Positions 35,327 through 44,630 of a stretch of 64,000 nt of DNA are shown here, piece after piece. Numbering within the stretch: the first letter of the stretch is position 1; every line of letters begins with the position of its first letter. The DNA lies in assembly GCA_024280835.1 (NCBI GenBank), contig JAJRPJ010000012.1:310001-374000 (forward strand). Direction: 5' to 3'. This DNA is from Candidatus Zixiibacteriota bacterium (lineage in GTDB: Bacteria; Zixibacteria; MSB-5A5; GN15; JACZUZ01). Both the position numbers and the translations under genes were made by a program. The notes under the pieces were generated by a model. That model was not told where the DNA came from. It worked only from the letters and a program-made list of their open reading frames with translations, and did no database searches.

Positions 35327-36868
35327 ATGAGTAGACTACTAACATTTGCGGGTTTTTTCATTTTAACACTGAATTCAACCATTTTGGGCCAACCCTCCTC
35401 CAACTGGCCGATGTTCCAATATGACGCCCAGCACAGCGGCTACAACGACAAAGATATCATCACTCCTCCATTGCTCCTGCTGTGGTCTTCTCGCATCTGC
35501 CCAGAGTGCCCAGTTGAGCCTGTGTCAGTATATGAAGACTTTGTTCTTGCGGCTCATTCGAACTTAGGCAACATTATCGACTCACTGGGTCTTTTTTGTC
35601 TGAACATCAATTCTGGATCAAGAATATGGTCTCATCGATTCCTGAGATTTGATGACTTGCTTAATGTAGATCAACCGTCAATCCACGACAACCTTGTTTA
35701 TCACATGGAAAATATAGGCAACAGGAGTCGTATTGCAGCGTATGACATTTTTTCCGGAATAAATGTTAAGAACATTACCTATAGCGCTCAAAATGATGAT
35801 CAGTTGGGTTCTATAATTTACAACGACCATCTACTATTTCCTGCGGGCATAAGTAATGGCCTTGCGAATATTTTTCTGCCTACTGATTCAGTGTTGTGGT
35901 TCAAATCACTATACCAGAGCGACGACTGGTCTCCTTCTGTACACAAGGACACAGTCTACACTTGGCTAGGTGGTGGGCTTCAAGGTCATGATTTCTATAC
36001 TGGAGCTCAACTATGGTGGGTTCTGCCAAAATTAGGTCTCTCTGGCAGACTTGGAGACTCGTCTCTGCCAGCGCCAAGACGAACCCTTGCTTCTAGTTCT
36101 TTCACTAAAGAATCTCCTGCTGTAATCGACACTTCATTAATGGTAGCATACTTAACCGACTACGGTGAACTTTATGGAGTTGACCTCAGGACATTGGAAG
36201 TATTATGGGAATACAACGACAAGGCGAACAATTACAATGATAGCATAACAATCGTTTCGCCAGCTACTTATGGTGGCGTGGTTTATACTTATTTTGATAA
36301 GTTCTTTGTCGCATTGGACGGACTAAGCGGCGAAGTGCTCTGGAGGCATGAACTTGATACGGTTTCTGAGTTTCACCCAGTTATTGCCAATGGATATGTG
36401 TTCGCCAGCACTTTTAGGACGACTTATGCATTTGATATTGAGAGCCATGAAATGGTCTGGAGCTACCCTGTAAGTGGCTTTCTCTCCATCGCGAACAATC
36501 AACTTTTCGTAGCATCTTCTACAGGCGAGATTCATGCTTTCGGAAGACTGGTGACATCAACTGAACCAGAAGATAATGACAACTTGCCGCATAATTATTC
36601 CTTGAATCAGAATTATCCGAACCCATTTAATCCCTCAACAAACATTGAGTTTTCTATCCCGTCGAAGAGTGATGTCACTATCGATATTTATAATATTGCT
36701 GGACAAAAAGTAAGAACCTTAACAAGACAGCAACTCTCGGCTGGCAATTATGCAATAACGTGGGATTCAAGAGATGATCATGGAAATCTATTATCGACAG
36801 GCGTCTATATTTACAAATTAGTCGCAGGCGATGTGACCTTAAAGAAAAAAATGATCCTCCTTAAGTAG
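35327..36868 (+). CDS. secreted PQQ-like beta-propeller protein with FlgD-Ig/T9SS-like C-terminal domain
   Basis: A signal peptide (about 1-21, ending ILGQ) precedes a propeller of PQQ-like repeats (SNWPMFQYDAQHSGYN at the start; LWRHELDTV and MVWSYPVSG later). The last 90 residues are the classic FCB-type sorting/anchoring domain: NQNYPNPFNPSTNIEFSIP, IDIYNIAGQKVRTL, WDSRDDHGN, GVYIYKL. The protein should end up outside the cell or on its surface. ATG 35327 has no close Shine-Dalgarno; GGAGGA sits 28 bp upstream, with an in-frame stop in between. It may form one transcript with the two lipoproteins. Confidence 0.82.
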   Translation: MSRLLTFAGFFILTLNSTILGQPSSNWPMFQYDAQHSGYNDKDIITPPLLLLWSSRICPECPVEPVSVYEDFVLAAHSNLGNIIDSLGLFCLNINSGSRIWSHRFLRFDDLLNVDQPSIHDNLVYHMENIGNRSRIAAYDIFSGINVKNITYSAQNDDQLGSIIYNDHLLFPAGISNGLANIFLPTDSVLWFKSLYQSDDWSPSVHKDTVYTWLGGGLQGHDFYTGAQLWWVLPKLGLSGRLGDSSLPAPRRTLASSSFTKESPAVIDTSLMVAYLTDYGELYGVDLRTLEVLWEYNDKANNYNDSITIVSPATYGGVVYTYFDKFFVALDGLSGEVLWRHELDTVSEFHPVIANGYVFASTFRTTYAFDIESHEMVWSYPVSGFLSIANNQLFVASSTGEIHAFGRLVTSTEPEDNDNLPHNYSLNQNYPNPFNPSTNIEFSIPSKSDVTIDIYNIAGQKVRTLTRQQLSAGNYAITWDSRDDHGNLLSTGVYIYKLVAGDVTLKKKMILLK

Positions 36869-36931
36869 TTGTCTTCCAGTATCGTAGGCCGAAACCCTTA
36901 CAGTTTCGACTTCCCCGCTCCATCTCCCCAC

Positions 36932-36972
36932 AAAAAAAGGCAGGCAGCGCATGGATTGCTCCAAACACTGCC
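36932..36972 (-). terminator. possible terminator of uvrC
   Basis: On the minus strand GGCAGTG pairs with CGCTGCC (one G-T pair) and is followed after four bases by seven Ts. The loop is long (20 nt), so the call is weak. It lies between convergent genes. Confidence 0.35.
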
Positions 36973-36996
36973 CACCTCGACTCACAGGTACTTAAT

Positions 36997-38862
36997 TCAG
37001 GAGGTTGCGAGGTTGGCCTTAATCTGCTCGGCCAACATAGTTGATACACCTGTTGTCTCAGCAAGTTCCAAAACACTCGCCTCACGAATTTTCTTAACCG
37101 AACCAAACTTCTTCAAGAGCGCCACCCGCTTGGCTGGCCCAACCCCTGGCACCTTATCCAAATCAGATGTCAACGTTCGTTTCTTGCGAAGCTGACGATT
37201 ATACGTCACCCCAAAACGATGTGACTCATCACGAACCTGTTTCAAAAGCGCCAAAGCAGGCGAACCCTTCGGTACTGTCATCGGCTCCGAATACCCAGGG
37301 AAGAACACTTCTTCCAAACGCTTAGCCAAACCAATAATCACTTGGCCTTCAATCCCCAGCGCTTGCAATTCAGCGCAGGCCGCATTCAATTGTCCCTTAC
37401 CACCATCAACCACCACCAAATCAGGAAACTCTTTCTTCTCGTCCTTCAAACGAAAGAAATAACGCCCAACAATTTCACGTATCATCGCCACATCATTTTG
37501 ACCAGTGACACCTTTGATTTTGAACTTACGATATTCGCGCTTGAGCGGTTTGCCGTTCCGAAAATATGACATCGCCCCCACCGCTTCAGTCACCCCAGTA
37601 TTAGAAATATCAAAACAACAAATTGTTTTCGGAGCCTCTTTCAAAGACAACTCCTTCTGCAAAGAAGCCACCATCGGCGCAATCTTCTCACGATACCCAC
37701 GCTTCTGAACCAAAACCTCTCCAAGCAGCAAACGCGCATTAGATGCCGCCATCTCCACCACACGCAACTTCTCCCCTCTCTGGGGCCAAGTAACTCTAAC
37801 TTTCTTTCCTCGGGCAGAACTAAGCCAATCAGCAATCAATGCCTCATCAGCCAAAGCAAATGGCAAGTAAACCTCAGACGGCAAATTCGGCTGATGATTA
37901 TAATACTGACCAAGAAACTCACTCAAAACTTCTTCATTGGAAGCCAACTCACCAGGTTTAATCCGAATATCCTGACGACCAATCAAAGCTCCATCGCGAA
38001 CCTGCAAAACCACAGCCACAGCCTCGCGCTCATTCTCATCATGAGCAAAAGCAATTATATCCCGATCAACATTATCACCGCTGTCAACTTTCTGTCGCTC
38101 AGTAACTGACTTCAAACCAACAATCTGATCGCGAAGTGAAGCAGCCAACTCATACTCCGAACGCTCAGCAGCTTCGCTCATTTTGACTTCAAGATCACGC
38201 ACCAAACTCTGACTCTTCCCCGCCAAAAACAACAACAACGAATCCACCGACTCACGATAGTTCGCCTCAGATTGAAAATCCTCACAAGGTCCACCACAGC
38301 GACCAATCCGATAATCAAGACACACTTGATACGGCTTACCCTTTGGATGAGGAATCACAAGATCGCATGAACGTATCTTAAACAGGTTAGTAATAAACTT
38401 GATTGTCTTGCGCATTGAAGCCACCGAAGTGTAAGGCCCAAAATAACGCGCCTTATCGTTTTCAACTTTGCGCACAACCACAACTCGTGGAAACGCCTCT
38501 TGAACTGTCACCTTGATATACGGATAATGCTTATCATCCTTCAGTGCAATATTGTAACGCGGCTTATGTTCCTTGACCAAATTGGCCTCAAGAATCAAAG
38601 CCTCCATTTCTGAATCAGTGACAAACAATTCGAAATCATAAATCAAAGACATCAAACGAGCAGTCTTAGCCTCACGACTACGCGTCTTCTGAAAATAAGT
38701 CCGCACACGATTCTTCAGTGACTTAGCTTTACCAATGTAAATCACTTTGCCAAGCTTGTTCTTGAATAAATAAACACCAGGCCCCGAAGGCAGCGCTTTA
38801 AGTTTCTCGCGCAAATCCTCCTCGGCGGAATCGTGACTCTGATTGATTTTCGTGGAATCCAT
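36997..38862 (-). CDS. uvrC: UvrABC excinuclease subunit C
   Basis: UvrC makes both incisions in nucleotide excision repair. The 621 residues contain the N-terminal GIY-YIG nuclease (GVYLFKNKLGKVIYIGKAKS, about 29-48), a UVR motif (SEAAERSEYELAASLRDQI), the RNase H-like C-terminal nuclease (CFDISNTGVTEAVGAMSYF and DLVVVDGGKGQLNAA) and the final helix-hairpin-helix (DKVPGVGPAKRVALLKKFG). The four Cys of the linker region (RSCDLVIP, CLDYRIGRCGGPC) are also there. All key parts are complete. Confidence 0.97.
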   Translation of the reverse strand: MDSTKINQSHDSAEEDLREKLKALPSGPGVYLFKNKLGKVIYIGKAKSLKNRVRTYFQKTRSREAKTARLMSLIYDFELFVTDSEMEALILEANLVKEHKPRYNIALKDDKHYPYIKVTVQEAFPRVVVVRKVENDKARYFGPYTSVASMRKTIKFITNLFKIRSCDLVIPHPKGKPYQVCLDYRIGRCGGPCEDFQSEANYRESVDSLLLFLAGKSQSLVRDLEVKMSEAAERSEYELAASLRDQIVGLKSVTERQKVDSGDNVDRDIIAFAHDENEREAVAVVLQVRDGALIGRQDIRIKPGELASNEEVLSEFLGQYYNHQPNLPSEVYLPFALADEALIADWLSSARGKKVRVTWPQRGEKLRVVEMAASNARLLLGEVLVQKRGYREKIAPMVASLQKELSLKEAPKTICCFDISNTGVTEAVGAMSYFRNGKPLKREYRKFKIKGVTGQNDVAMIREIVGRYFFRLKDEKKEFPDLVVVDGGKGQLNAACAELQALGIEGQVIIGLAKRLEEVFFPGYSEPMTVPKGSPALALLKQVRDESHRFGVTYNRQLRKKRTLTSDLDKVPGVGPAKRVALLKKFGSVKKIREASVLELAETTGVSTMLAEQIKANLATS

Positions 38863-38891
38863 CGTGGTTGTGCGGCAGTGTTAGTAGGAAA

Positions 38892-39512
38892 TTACTTCTT
38901 GGATTTAGATTTTGATCTAGGCAAATCTGCGTGAACAACCCGCCTAGCGCTATGATAATACTTGCGCCAATATGAGCTGTCGAGCTTGTCAATCACCACA
39001 CCCCGACTAGAGGAAGCATGGATAAAACTATTGTCACCCACATATATCCCAACATGCGAAACCGTTTTGCCGCCAATTGCAAAAAACACCAAATCGCCAT
39101 ATTGAATATGACTACGACTAACCGCTAATCCAGACCTCGCCTGATCACGAGCCACTCGCGGCAATCGCAAACCCTCATGACGACGGAACACTTCAGACGT
39201 AAACCGACTACAATCAATTCCAACTTGGTATTTTGAAGTCCCCTGATAAGGAGTGCCAATATACTCCTGCAAAATCCGCCCAAACTTCTCAAGCTCAACT
39301 GTACTCCAATTCGACACCGCAAACGGCCCCGCCAATTTACCTGAGGTATTGCTTCCTGAGGTTTTCTTTCCCGAGGTCTTGTTCCGCTGCGTACGTCTCG
39401 GCTCTTGTGGACGACTCTCTTCTGGATAACTCTTCGCCACCCGCCTGCACGAAACAGAACCACCAAGAACAAACGCCAAAACTACAAACAATGTGATTCG
39501 TATTCTCATCAT
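38892..39512 (-). CDS. NlpC/P60 cell-wall hydrolase, probable lipoprotein
   Basis: The N-terminus is a signal peptide ending GGSVSC (Cys22; the -3 position is Ser rather than Leu, so lipidation is likely but not certain). A basic Ser/Thr/Lys-rich linker leads to an NlpC/P60 domain (about 75-190) with catalytic Cys101 in GIDCSRFTSEVF, His153 in VSHVGIYVGD and His165 in FIHASSSRGV. Such enzymes cut peptidoglycan peptide bonds. Two adjacent ATG codons start the frame. It lies 62 bp downstream of the UbiA-family gene. Confidence 0.88.
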   Translation of the reverse strand: MMRIRITLFVVLAFVLGGSVSCRRVAKSYPEESRPQEPRRTQRNKTSGKKTSGSNTSGKLAGPFAVSNWSTVELEKFGRILQEYIGTPYQGTSKYQVGIDCSRFTSEVFRRHEGLRLPRVARDQARSGLAVSRSHIQYGDLVFFAIGGKTVSHVGIYVGDNSFIHASSSRGVVIDKLDSSYWRKYYHSARRVVHADLPRSKSKSKK

Positions 39513-39573
39513 ATTTTTCTACATACTTCTCTTACAGTAAACTCTTCTTACCACAAATACTTTTCTCTTCTTC

Positions 39574-40569
39574 TCAGGCCAACTGTGGGTAAACAATTCC
39601 AAAGCGCCTCTTGTAATAAACACGAGTTAGTACCAACAGAGCAAGTAGAAAAACCCCATACATAGGATGCGCATAGCATTCAAACCCACTCAATACCAAT
39701 ATCGGCGCTTTCGCCGCCAACAGCACATGGGAGCTATCTCCAGAACGTAAAGCAAAAATGACTAAAACAACCGCCAACAGAGCAGTCAAATACAAAGCTG
39801 GAGATTCAGCCAAAGCCCCAAAGACTCCAGCGCCAACCAATGCTCCAAGCGCTCCTCTCAGAGCCGCTTTCCCTCCATAACTCACAGCCACAGTCCGCTT
39901 ACCAGACTCTTTATCTCCCAGATGATCTGGCACAGTCGTAATCAAATAAATCCCCGCAAAAGCCAGAGCAAGAGAAATCAAGACAAACATCTCCTCAGCG
40001 CCCACATCCTTGAACACCTCAAGAGCGCCTCTATCCTCAGCAACCACCGCCCACCAAACAATGACACTATACGGAACAGCATTCAAAAGCAGACCAGCCC
40101 AAGGCCGATCTTTACCACGCACAAATGGTGCAGAATAGAGAACACCCGCCAACAAGGCCGCTCCATATGGCGCAAGCAAAGAGACATGACTTGAGGCAAA
40201 AGACAAGGCCCCTACAGCCAAAACGACATACAACACCCAAGCGCCAGTGACACTCAAAGAAACAGGCGGCTCAAGAAATCCGAGCTTACCATTAATCTTA
40301 TCACCATCTCGATCATATATCTGATTGATAATATAACCGGCGGCAACCAACCCGCTCAGAAAAACCAAATTGACCAATTGGAAAGTTGAGAGTTCCCCAC
40401 CAACAAAGTGGACACCCAATAGACTTATTTCAGGGAAGCTAATATCGTAGAGGAAAAGAAAAACCGTCCAAACAGGAATCAAAAGTAATGGCCGGCAAAA
40501 AAACAGAAAATCAAGCGCTCGTATAAGACGCATAAGAAACTTCTTTCTGACGCTTTGTTCTAAAAACAT
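39574..40569 (-). CDS. UbiA-family prenyltransferase
   Basis: This is a polytopic membrane protein (about nine hydrophobic segments) with both Asp-rich motifs of the UbiA superfamily: NQIYDRDGDK (82-91) and DHLGDKESGK (about 216-225). The family transfers a prenyl chain to an aromatic or other acceptor, as in menaquinone, haem O or chlorophyll synthesis. The first motif (NxxxDxxxD) fits, but the substrate cannot be told from sequence. An ATG at codon 13 (MRLIRALDF) with GAAAGAAG upstream is an alternative start. Confidence 0.85.
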   Translation of the reverse strand: MFLEQSVRKKFLMRLIRALDFLFFCRPLLLIPVWTVFLFLYDISFPEISLLGVHFVGGELSTFQLVNLVFLSGLVAAGYIINQIYDRDGDKINGKLGFLEPPVSLSVTGAWVLYVVLAVGALSFASSHVSLLAPYGAALLAGVLYSAPFVRGKDRPWAGLLLNAVPYSVIVWWAVVAEDRGALEVFKDVGAEEMFVLISLALAFAGIYLITTVPDHLGDKESGKRTVAVSYGGKAALRGALGALVGAGVFGALAESPALYLTALLAVVLVIFALRSGDSSHVLLAAKAPILVLSGFECYAHPMYGVFLLALLVLTRVYYKRRFGIVYPQLA

Positions 40570-40596
40570 TTTTTTCGAAAGTTAAACTCAACAATC

Positions 40597-41457
40597 CTAC
40601 CATCTGGAGACAAGTATCAAATATCCATAGAGCGCTGGCGCCGCAAAAGCCAAGGAATCGAATCTATCAAGTATCCCACCATGCCCTGGAATAATCGCCG
40701 AAGAATCTTTTACTCCCACCGAACGTTTCCAAAGCGACTCGACCAAATCACCAAGTTGCCCAACCAGAGAAATCATCAGCGCAGCGCCAATCACTACCAA
40801 TGCCGACTCGCCAGATAACGCAAAACGCCACAAAAGCCAGCCAGCCAAAATCGCAAATAGCAAACCGCCCGTGAATCCCTCAACAGTTTTATTCGGCGAA
40901 ACAGTCGGAGCCAATTTTGTCTTACCAAAAGCCTGCCCAACCCACATCGCCGCAGTATCACAACTCCAAATCACCGCCAACAACGCCACAATCCAATAAA
41001 AACCATCGCCTGCTGAAACACCAGATGAGAACTCACGCACATGATACATAAACGGATACAACATCGAGACGTAGAACACCCCCCAACCCAATTCGGTCAA
41101 CTCACGAAAAAGAATTTGCGGAGATTCTTTGCCAAGCGCCTGTATCATTCCAATCAATAACAAAGAGGCGCCTAGCGACAAAAATGCTTCAAATATCCCA
41201 ACGTACAAATGCACCGCCGCCACAGTCACACTCAAGACCCAAACCAATACTCCCATCGGATTGCGCAAGCCCTGACGAGCGCCTTCCCCACGCCCACGAA
41301 ACACCACACTAATATATTCATAAGAGCCAAGCGCCGTCACTAACAGCAGAAACCCTTTAAGCCATGAACCACTTTGATAGCAAATCCAAACAATAATAGG
41401 AATCCCTATCAAAGCGACAGTAATACGTTGTATGAGATTCTTATTCATAGATATCAC
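40597..41457 (-). CDS. cdsA: phosphatidate cytidylyltransferase
   Basis: CdsA makes CDP-diacylglycerol, the precursor of membrane phospholipids. The protein is strongly hydrophobic with several membrane helices, and the C-terminal family signature is complete: GQLGDLVESLWKRSVGVKDS then IIPGHGGILDRFDS. The 286 residues are standard. It follows uppS by 26 bp, as in the conserved frr-uppS-cdsA cluster. Confidence 0.95.
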   Translation of the reverse strand: MISMNKNLIQRITVALIGIPIIVWICYQSGSWLKGFLLLVTALGSYEYISVVFRGRGEGARQGLRNPMGVLVWVLSVTVAAVHLYVGIFEAFLSLGASLLLIGMIQALGKESPQILFRELTELGWGVFYVSMLYPFMYHVREFSSGVSAGDGFYWIVALLAVIWSCDTAAMWVGQAFGKTKLAPTVSPNKTVEGFTGGLLFAILAGWLLWRFALSGESALVVIGAALMISLVGQLGDLVESLWKRSVGVKDSSAIIPGHGGILDRFDSLAFAAPALYGYLILVSRW

Positions 41458-41483
41458 AGGTAGCGCTAGCGCCCTCTAAAACT

Positions 41484-42251
41484 TTACGATCGAATTTTGC
41501 CAAAGCGACGTTCTCTTCCCAAATAATCTTCAACACCATCCAGAAACTCATCCTCACCAAAATCGGGCCAGAGAATATCAGTCATATATAATTCTGTATA
41601 ACTTGTTTGCCACAGCAGAAAATTAGAAAGCCGCAACTCACCAGAAGTGCGAATTAACAAATCAGGATCAGGCATCCCAGCGGTATAAAGATAACCCGCA
41701 AACTGTTCTTCATCTAGAGCATCAGCCTCGACCTTACCACTGACTACATCCCTGCAAAACGCCTTAACTGCATCGAGAATTTCAACTCGACCGCCATAAC
41801 TCAAAGCCAAATTCAGCGTCAAACCATCGTTGCCCGATGTCCGTCGAATTGCCTCTTGCAAAACCTTACGCCGAATAAATGGAATATCCTCAAAACGTCC
41901 AGTCACCACCAAACGCACATTGTTGCGAACAAGCTCGTCAGTCTCTTGCAAAGTCGAACGAGACAATAGTGACATCAAAGCCTCAACCTCTGCTTTAGGG
42001 CGATTCCAATTCTCTCGCGAAAAAGTATACAGCGTCAAATATTTGACACCCAACTCCGATGCCACACGCACCACACGTTTAACCGCCTCAACTCCCGCCT
42101 CATGACCATCTCTGCGTTCCAACCCACGCGCATGAGCCCAACGACCATTACCATCCATAATAATCGCCACATGTTCAGGAATCCGATCACCACCGACTCC
42201 CGATTTGATCTGAGCGATTCTCTCAATATGTTTTGTCTCAACTTCAAACAT
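41484..42251 (-). CDS. uppS: undecaprenyl diphosphate synthase
   Basis: This cis-prenyltransferase makes the C55 carrier lipid for peptidoglycan and surface polysaccharides. The active-site HVAIIMDGNGRWA (Asp33), YTFSRENWNRP and the C-terminal PDLLIRTSGELRLSNFLLWQ are intact. I prefer ATG 42251 (GGAAG 9 nt upstream). A GTG at 42269 would share one base with the TAG of the gene upstream and add six residues. Confidence 0.95.
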   Translation of the reverse strand: MFEVETKHIERIAQIKSGVGGDRIPEHVAIIMDGNGRWAHARGLERRDGHEAGVEAVKRVVRVASELGVKYLTLYTFSRENWNRPKAEVEALMSLLSRSTLQETDELVRNNVRLVVTGRFEDIPFIRRKVLQEAIRRTSGNDGLTLNLALSYGGRVEILDAVKAFCRDVVSGKVEADALDEEQFAGYLYTAGMPDPDLLIRTSGELRLSNFLLWQTSYTELYMTDILWPDFGEDEFLDGVEDYLGRERRFGKIRS

Positions 42252-42268
42252 CTCTAATGACTTCCACA

Positions 42269-43033
42269 CTACTGACTGGCAGCTACTGCCAGTCTCAGCT
42301 TGAGTAATACCGTTTCTCGAATTTCATACTGATTACCCCAAACCCCAATTACACTTATATGCTCAATAATTTTCTCAGGCAACAAATATCCATCGACGGT
42401 TGTATAAAACGTCTCACGAGAATAACGCGTAGCATTATCATCATCCCGTACCACCAACGCCTCATAACTCAAAACACCACTAGCTCTGTCCAAAGTAATA
42501 ACCCCACTAGCGCCAAATCGACTCAACCCACCATCGGAACTTTGAGAGTCATACGAAATTGCAATATCACCTTTCCCAGGGTCATTCGGAAACAAAGAAT
42601 ACTTGAAATCCCCATCCCATGTCGACTTAGCAACCAAAGCTGGTAAGCTCGGCTTATCTTCAAGAAACGAACTACGTAATATCTTCACCGAATCATGCGC
42701 TAATGTGTCTGCAAGAACCTCCGCATCTGGAGTAAAATAAGCTCGTACAATCGCGGTATCGATCTGCAATGTATCACCATCCGACTCCAAAGAAAATCTT
42801 CTCACTAGAACTGTAATTGTAAACGGATTCTCCTCGCTCCGAATATCACTCTTGTGAAACGCTTCACGAGCAGTGTCAATATAGTAGCGAACAAGCGCAT
42901 CGGTGTGACTCTCTTGTGCGAAAACAGTAGAAACGCTCAGAGACATTCCCAGAACAAACAGACCTACACACATTTTCCATATAACAGTGCGCATTCTCAA
43001 AAAATCGGTATTTTCAATTTGACTCTTATTCAT
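42269..43033 (-). CDS. secreted protein of unknown function
   Basis: This is a 254-residue protein with a signal peptide ending VSTVFAQES; an ATG at codon 14 would give a more ordinary signal length. The mature part is polar and beta-rich with no motif I can name; its C-terminal half (SYDSQSSDGGLSRFG, TLDRASGVLSYEALVV, YTTVDGYLLPEKIIEHISV) vaguely recalls LolA/outer-membrane lipoprotein-sorting folds, but this is a guess. It abuts uppS with essentially no gap and probably shares its transcript. Confidence 0.65.
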   Translation of the reverse strand: MNKSQIENTDFLRMRTVIWKMCVGLFVLGMSLSVSTVFAQESHTDALVRYYIDTAREAFHKSDIRSEENPFTITVLVRRFSLESDGDTLQIDTAIVRAYFTPDAEVLADTLAHDSVKILRSSFLEDKPSLPALVAKSTWDGDFKYSLFPNDPGKGDIAISYDSQSSDGGLSRFGASGVITLDRASGVLSYEALVVRDDDNATRYSRETFYTTVDGYLLPEKIIEHISVIGVWGNQYEIRETVLLKLRLAVAASQ

Positions 43034-43444
43034 AATCTCAATTATAACACAACAAAATCACTTATTGTTTTTGGTGCAAACAACCACTATCAATAATACC
43101 TCTATCATCACCCACAACAAGAGCGTCCGGCAAAGCCTTGCACTGCAACCTCTTATACCATCCAAGAACTTCTAAGTTTGAACAAAGTCTTTCAGCCCCG
43201 CGCAATATCAACTCCAGAACAACAAAGCTTTTATGAAGAAATTTTTATCTTGCGCGTCGCAATCTCGAATTATTAGTTATATTAACATAATAGCGGAGGT
43301 CTATTCTCTCCCACTACCAATTCTTAACACCTCATCTTGCCTTACTCCGAGATAGTCACCTAGAAAGTGGTCGAGCTTTAGCGACTCTCTTAACACCGTA
43401 CAATTATCAAGCGCCTGATAGCGCAGAAATACGTCGGGGGAATT
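43034..43444. other. divergent intergenic region
   Basis: These 411 bp lie between the divergent secreted-protein and CBS genes and should hold promoters for both. AT-rich stretches (for example 43268-43292) are present, but I could not fix a convincing -35/-10 pair. No ORF here looks real. Confidence 0.5.
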
Positions 43445-43894
43445 ATGAAAGTCAAAGATGTTTTGAGCGGCAAAAGCCAAGTGTCTGTCACCATTCATCC
43501 TGAGAAATCTCTCAGGGCGGCCATGGGCCTGATGATCGACAATCAAATCGGAGCGCTGCCCGTCTTGTGCGACGATGGTGGACTTGTCGGCATTATCACT
43601 GAGCGAGATTTGTTTCGCTATTGTTACCATAACAAAGGCCTAGATTCGGCGGCGGTCGTCGCAGACACAATGACACAAGAGTTAATCGTCGGCGTCCCTG
43701 ATGATGACATTGACTACATCGCTAGGATTATCACCAAGAACAGAATTCGCCACATTCCGATTGTCAAAGACGAACAGCTTGTCGGAATCATCTCAATCGG
43801 CGATGTTATCAAAGCGCGTCTCGAAGATGTCTCGGTTACTAACCGTTACTTGATGGAATACATCAACGGTGGGCCAGCTCTAGGACTATTCTAG
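43445..43894 (+). CDS. two-CBS-domain protein
   Basis: The 149 residues consist of a pair of CBS domains (about 9-60 and 74-130), with GALPVLCDDGGLVGIITERDL and RHIPIVKDEQLVGIISIGD. CBS pairs bind adenosine nucleotides and act as energy or ligand sensors; a stand-alone pair usually controls an unlinked partner. A GGGGG run lies 4 nt before the ATG. It is on the opposite strand to the frr and uppS genes it separates. Confidence 0.9.
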   Translation: MKVKDVLSGKSQVSVTIHPEKSLRAAMGLMIDNQIGALPVLCDDGGLVGIITERDLFRYCYHNKGLDSAAVVADTMTQELIVGVPDDDIDYIARIITKNRIRHIPIVKDEQLVGIISIGDVIKARLEDVSVTNRYLMEYINGGPALGLF

Positions 43895-43963
43895 TTCTTC
43901 ACTTGGATCGGCTACAAGCCAAACAAATCTCAACTGCTTCACCTTAACAACTACGGGTCGTCG

Positions 43964-44521
43964 CTAGACTGCCATGACCTCTTTTTCTTTGGAAGCAACC
44001 AAAGAATCCAAAGTAGTTGAGTGACGATCAGTTATATCTTGAATCTCATTCATCCCGTCATGCATCTGATCGCTAGTAATATCTTTGCTTTTTTCCTGCT
44101 TCTTCAAAACGTCATTGGCGTCACGGCGTATATTACGCAATGAAATCTTGCCATCCTCGGCAACCTTCTTGGCAAGCTTCACCAAATCGCGACGACGCTC
44201 CTCGTTGAGCGGCGGAACTGGCACACGAACTATATCACCCTCAACCTGTGGGTTAAGTCCCAACTCTTGTTTCTGAATAGCCTTGACGATTTCACCGACA
44301 AGTGACTTGTCCCATGGCTGCACAACCAAAGAGTGCGCATCAGGAACAGCAATCGACGCCACCTGACTCAACGGACTCATAGTCCCATACGAATCAACCT
44401 TCACAGTGTCCAACAAACTAGCTGTGGCCTTACCTGTGCGAATCGCCGATAATTCATGCTTGACAGATTCAACTGTCTTGTCCATGCGCAACTTACTTTC
44501 GGCTAAGATTTCGTTTTCCAT
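43964..44521 (-). CDS. frr: ribosome recycling factor
   Basis: RRF splits post-termination ribosomes with EF-G. The 185 residues begin MENEILAESKLRMDKTVES and include AIRTGKATASLLDTVKVDSYG, PWDKSLVGEIVKAI and PPLNEERRRDLVKLAKK, all family hallmarks. ATG 44521 has GGAGGG four bases upstream; a TTG four codons earlier starts inside that site and is not used. Confidence 0.97.
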   Translation of the reverse strand: MENEILAESKLRMDKTVESVKHELSAIRTGKATASLLDTVKVDSYGTMSPLSQVASIAVPDAHSLVVQPWDKSLVGEIVKAIQKQELGLNPQVEGDIVRVPVPPLNEERRRDLVKLAKKVAEDGKISLRNIRRDANDVLKKQEKSKDITSDQMHDGMNEIQDITDRHSTTLDSLVASKEKEVMAV

Positions 44522-44557
44522 CGAACCCTCCAATATATGCCAATAGTTATCCTAAGT

Positions 44558-44623
44558 ATCTTCTAAAAAAAGATCTTCTCAACAAACATCTTCCAAAGAA
44601 ATGTCTTCGGAGTAAATATCTCT
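44558..44623. repeat. 15-bp degenerate tandem repeat, about 4.4 copies
   Basis: Units like ATCTTCTAAAAAAAG, ATCTTCTCAACAAAC, ATCTTCCAAAGAAAT and GTCTTCGGAGTAAAT follow each other without spacing in the pyrH-frr gap. Similarity is in the first six to seven bases and the A-rich tail. Confidence 0.75.
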
Positions 44624-44630
44624 ACTAGTT

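Noticed and set aside
43301-43630. 109-residue minus-strand frame
   Set aside because: It overlaps the CBS gene and its leader; composition is that of an antisense shadow.
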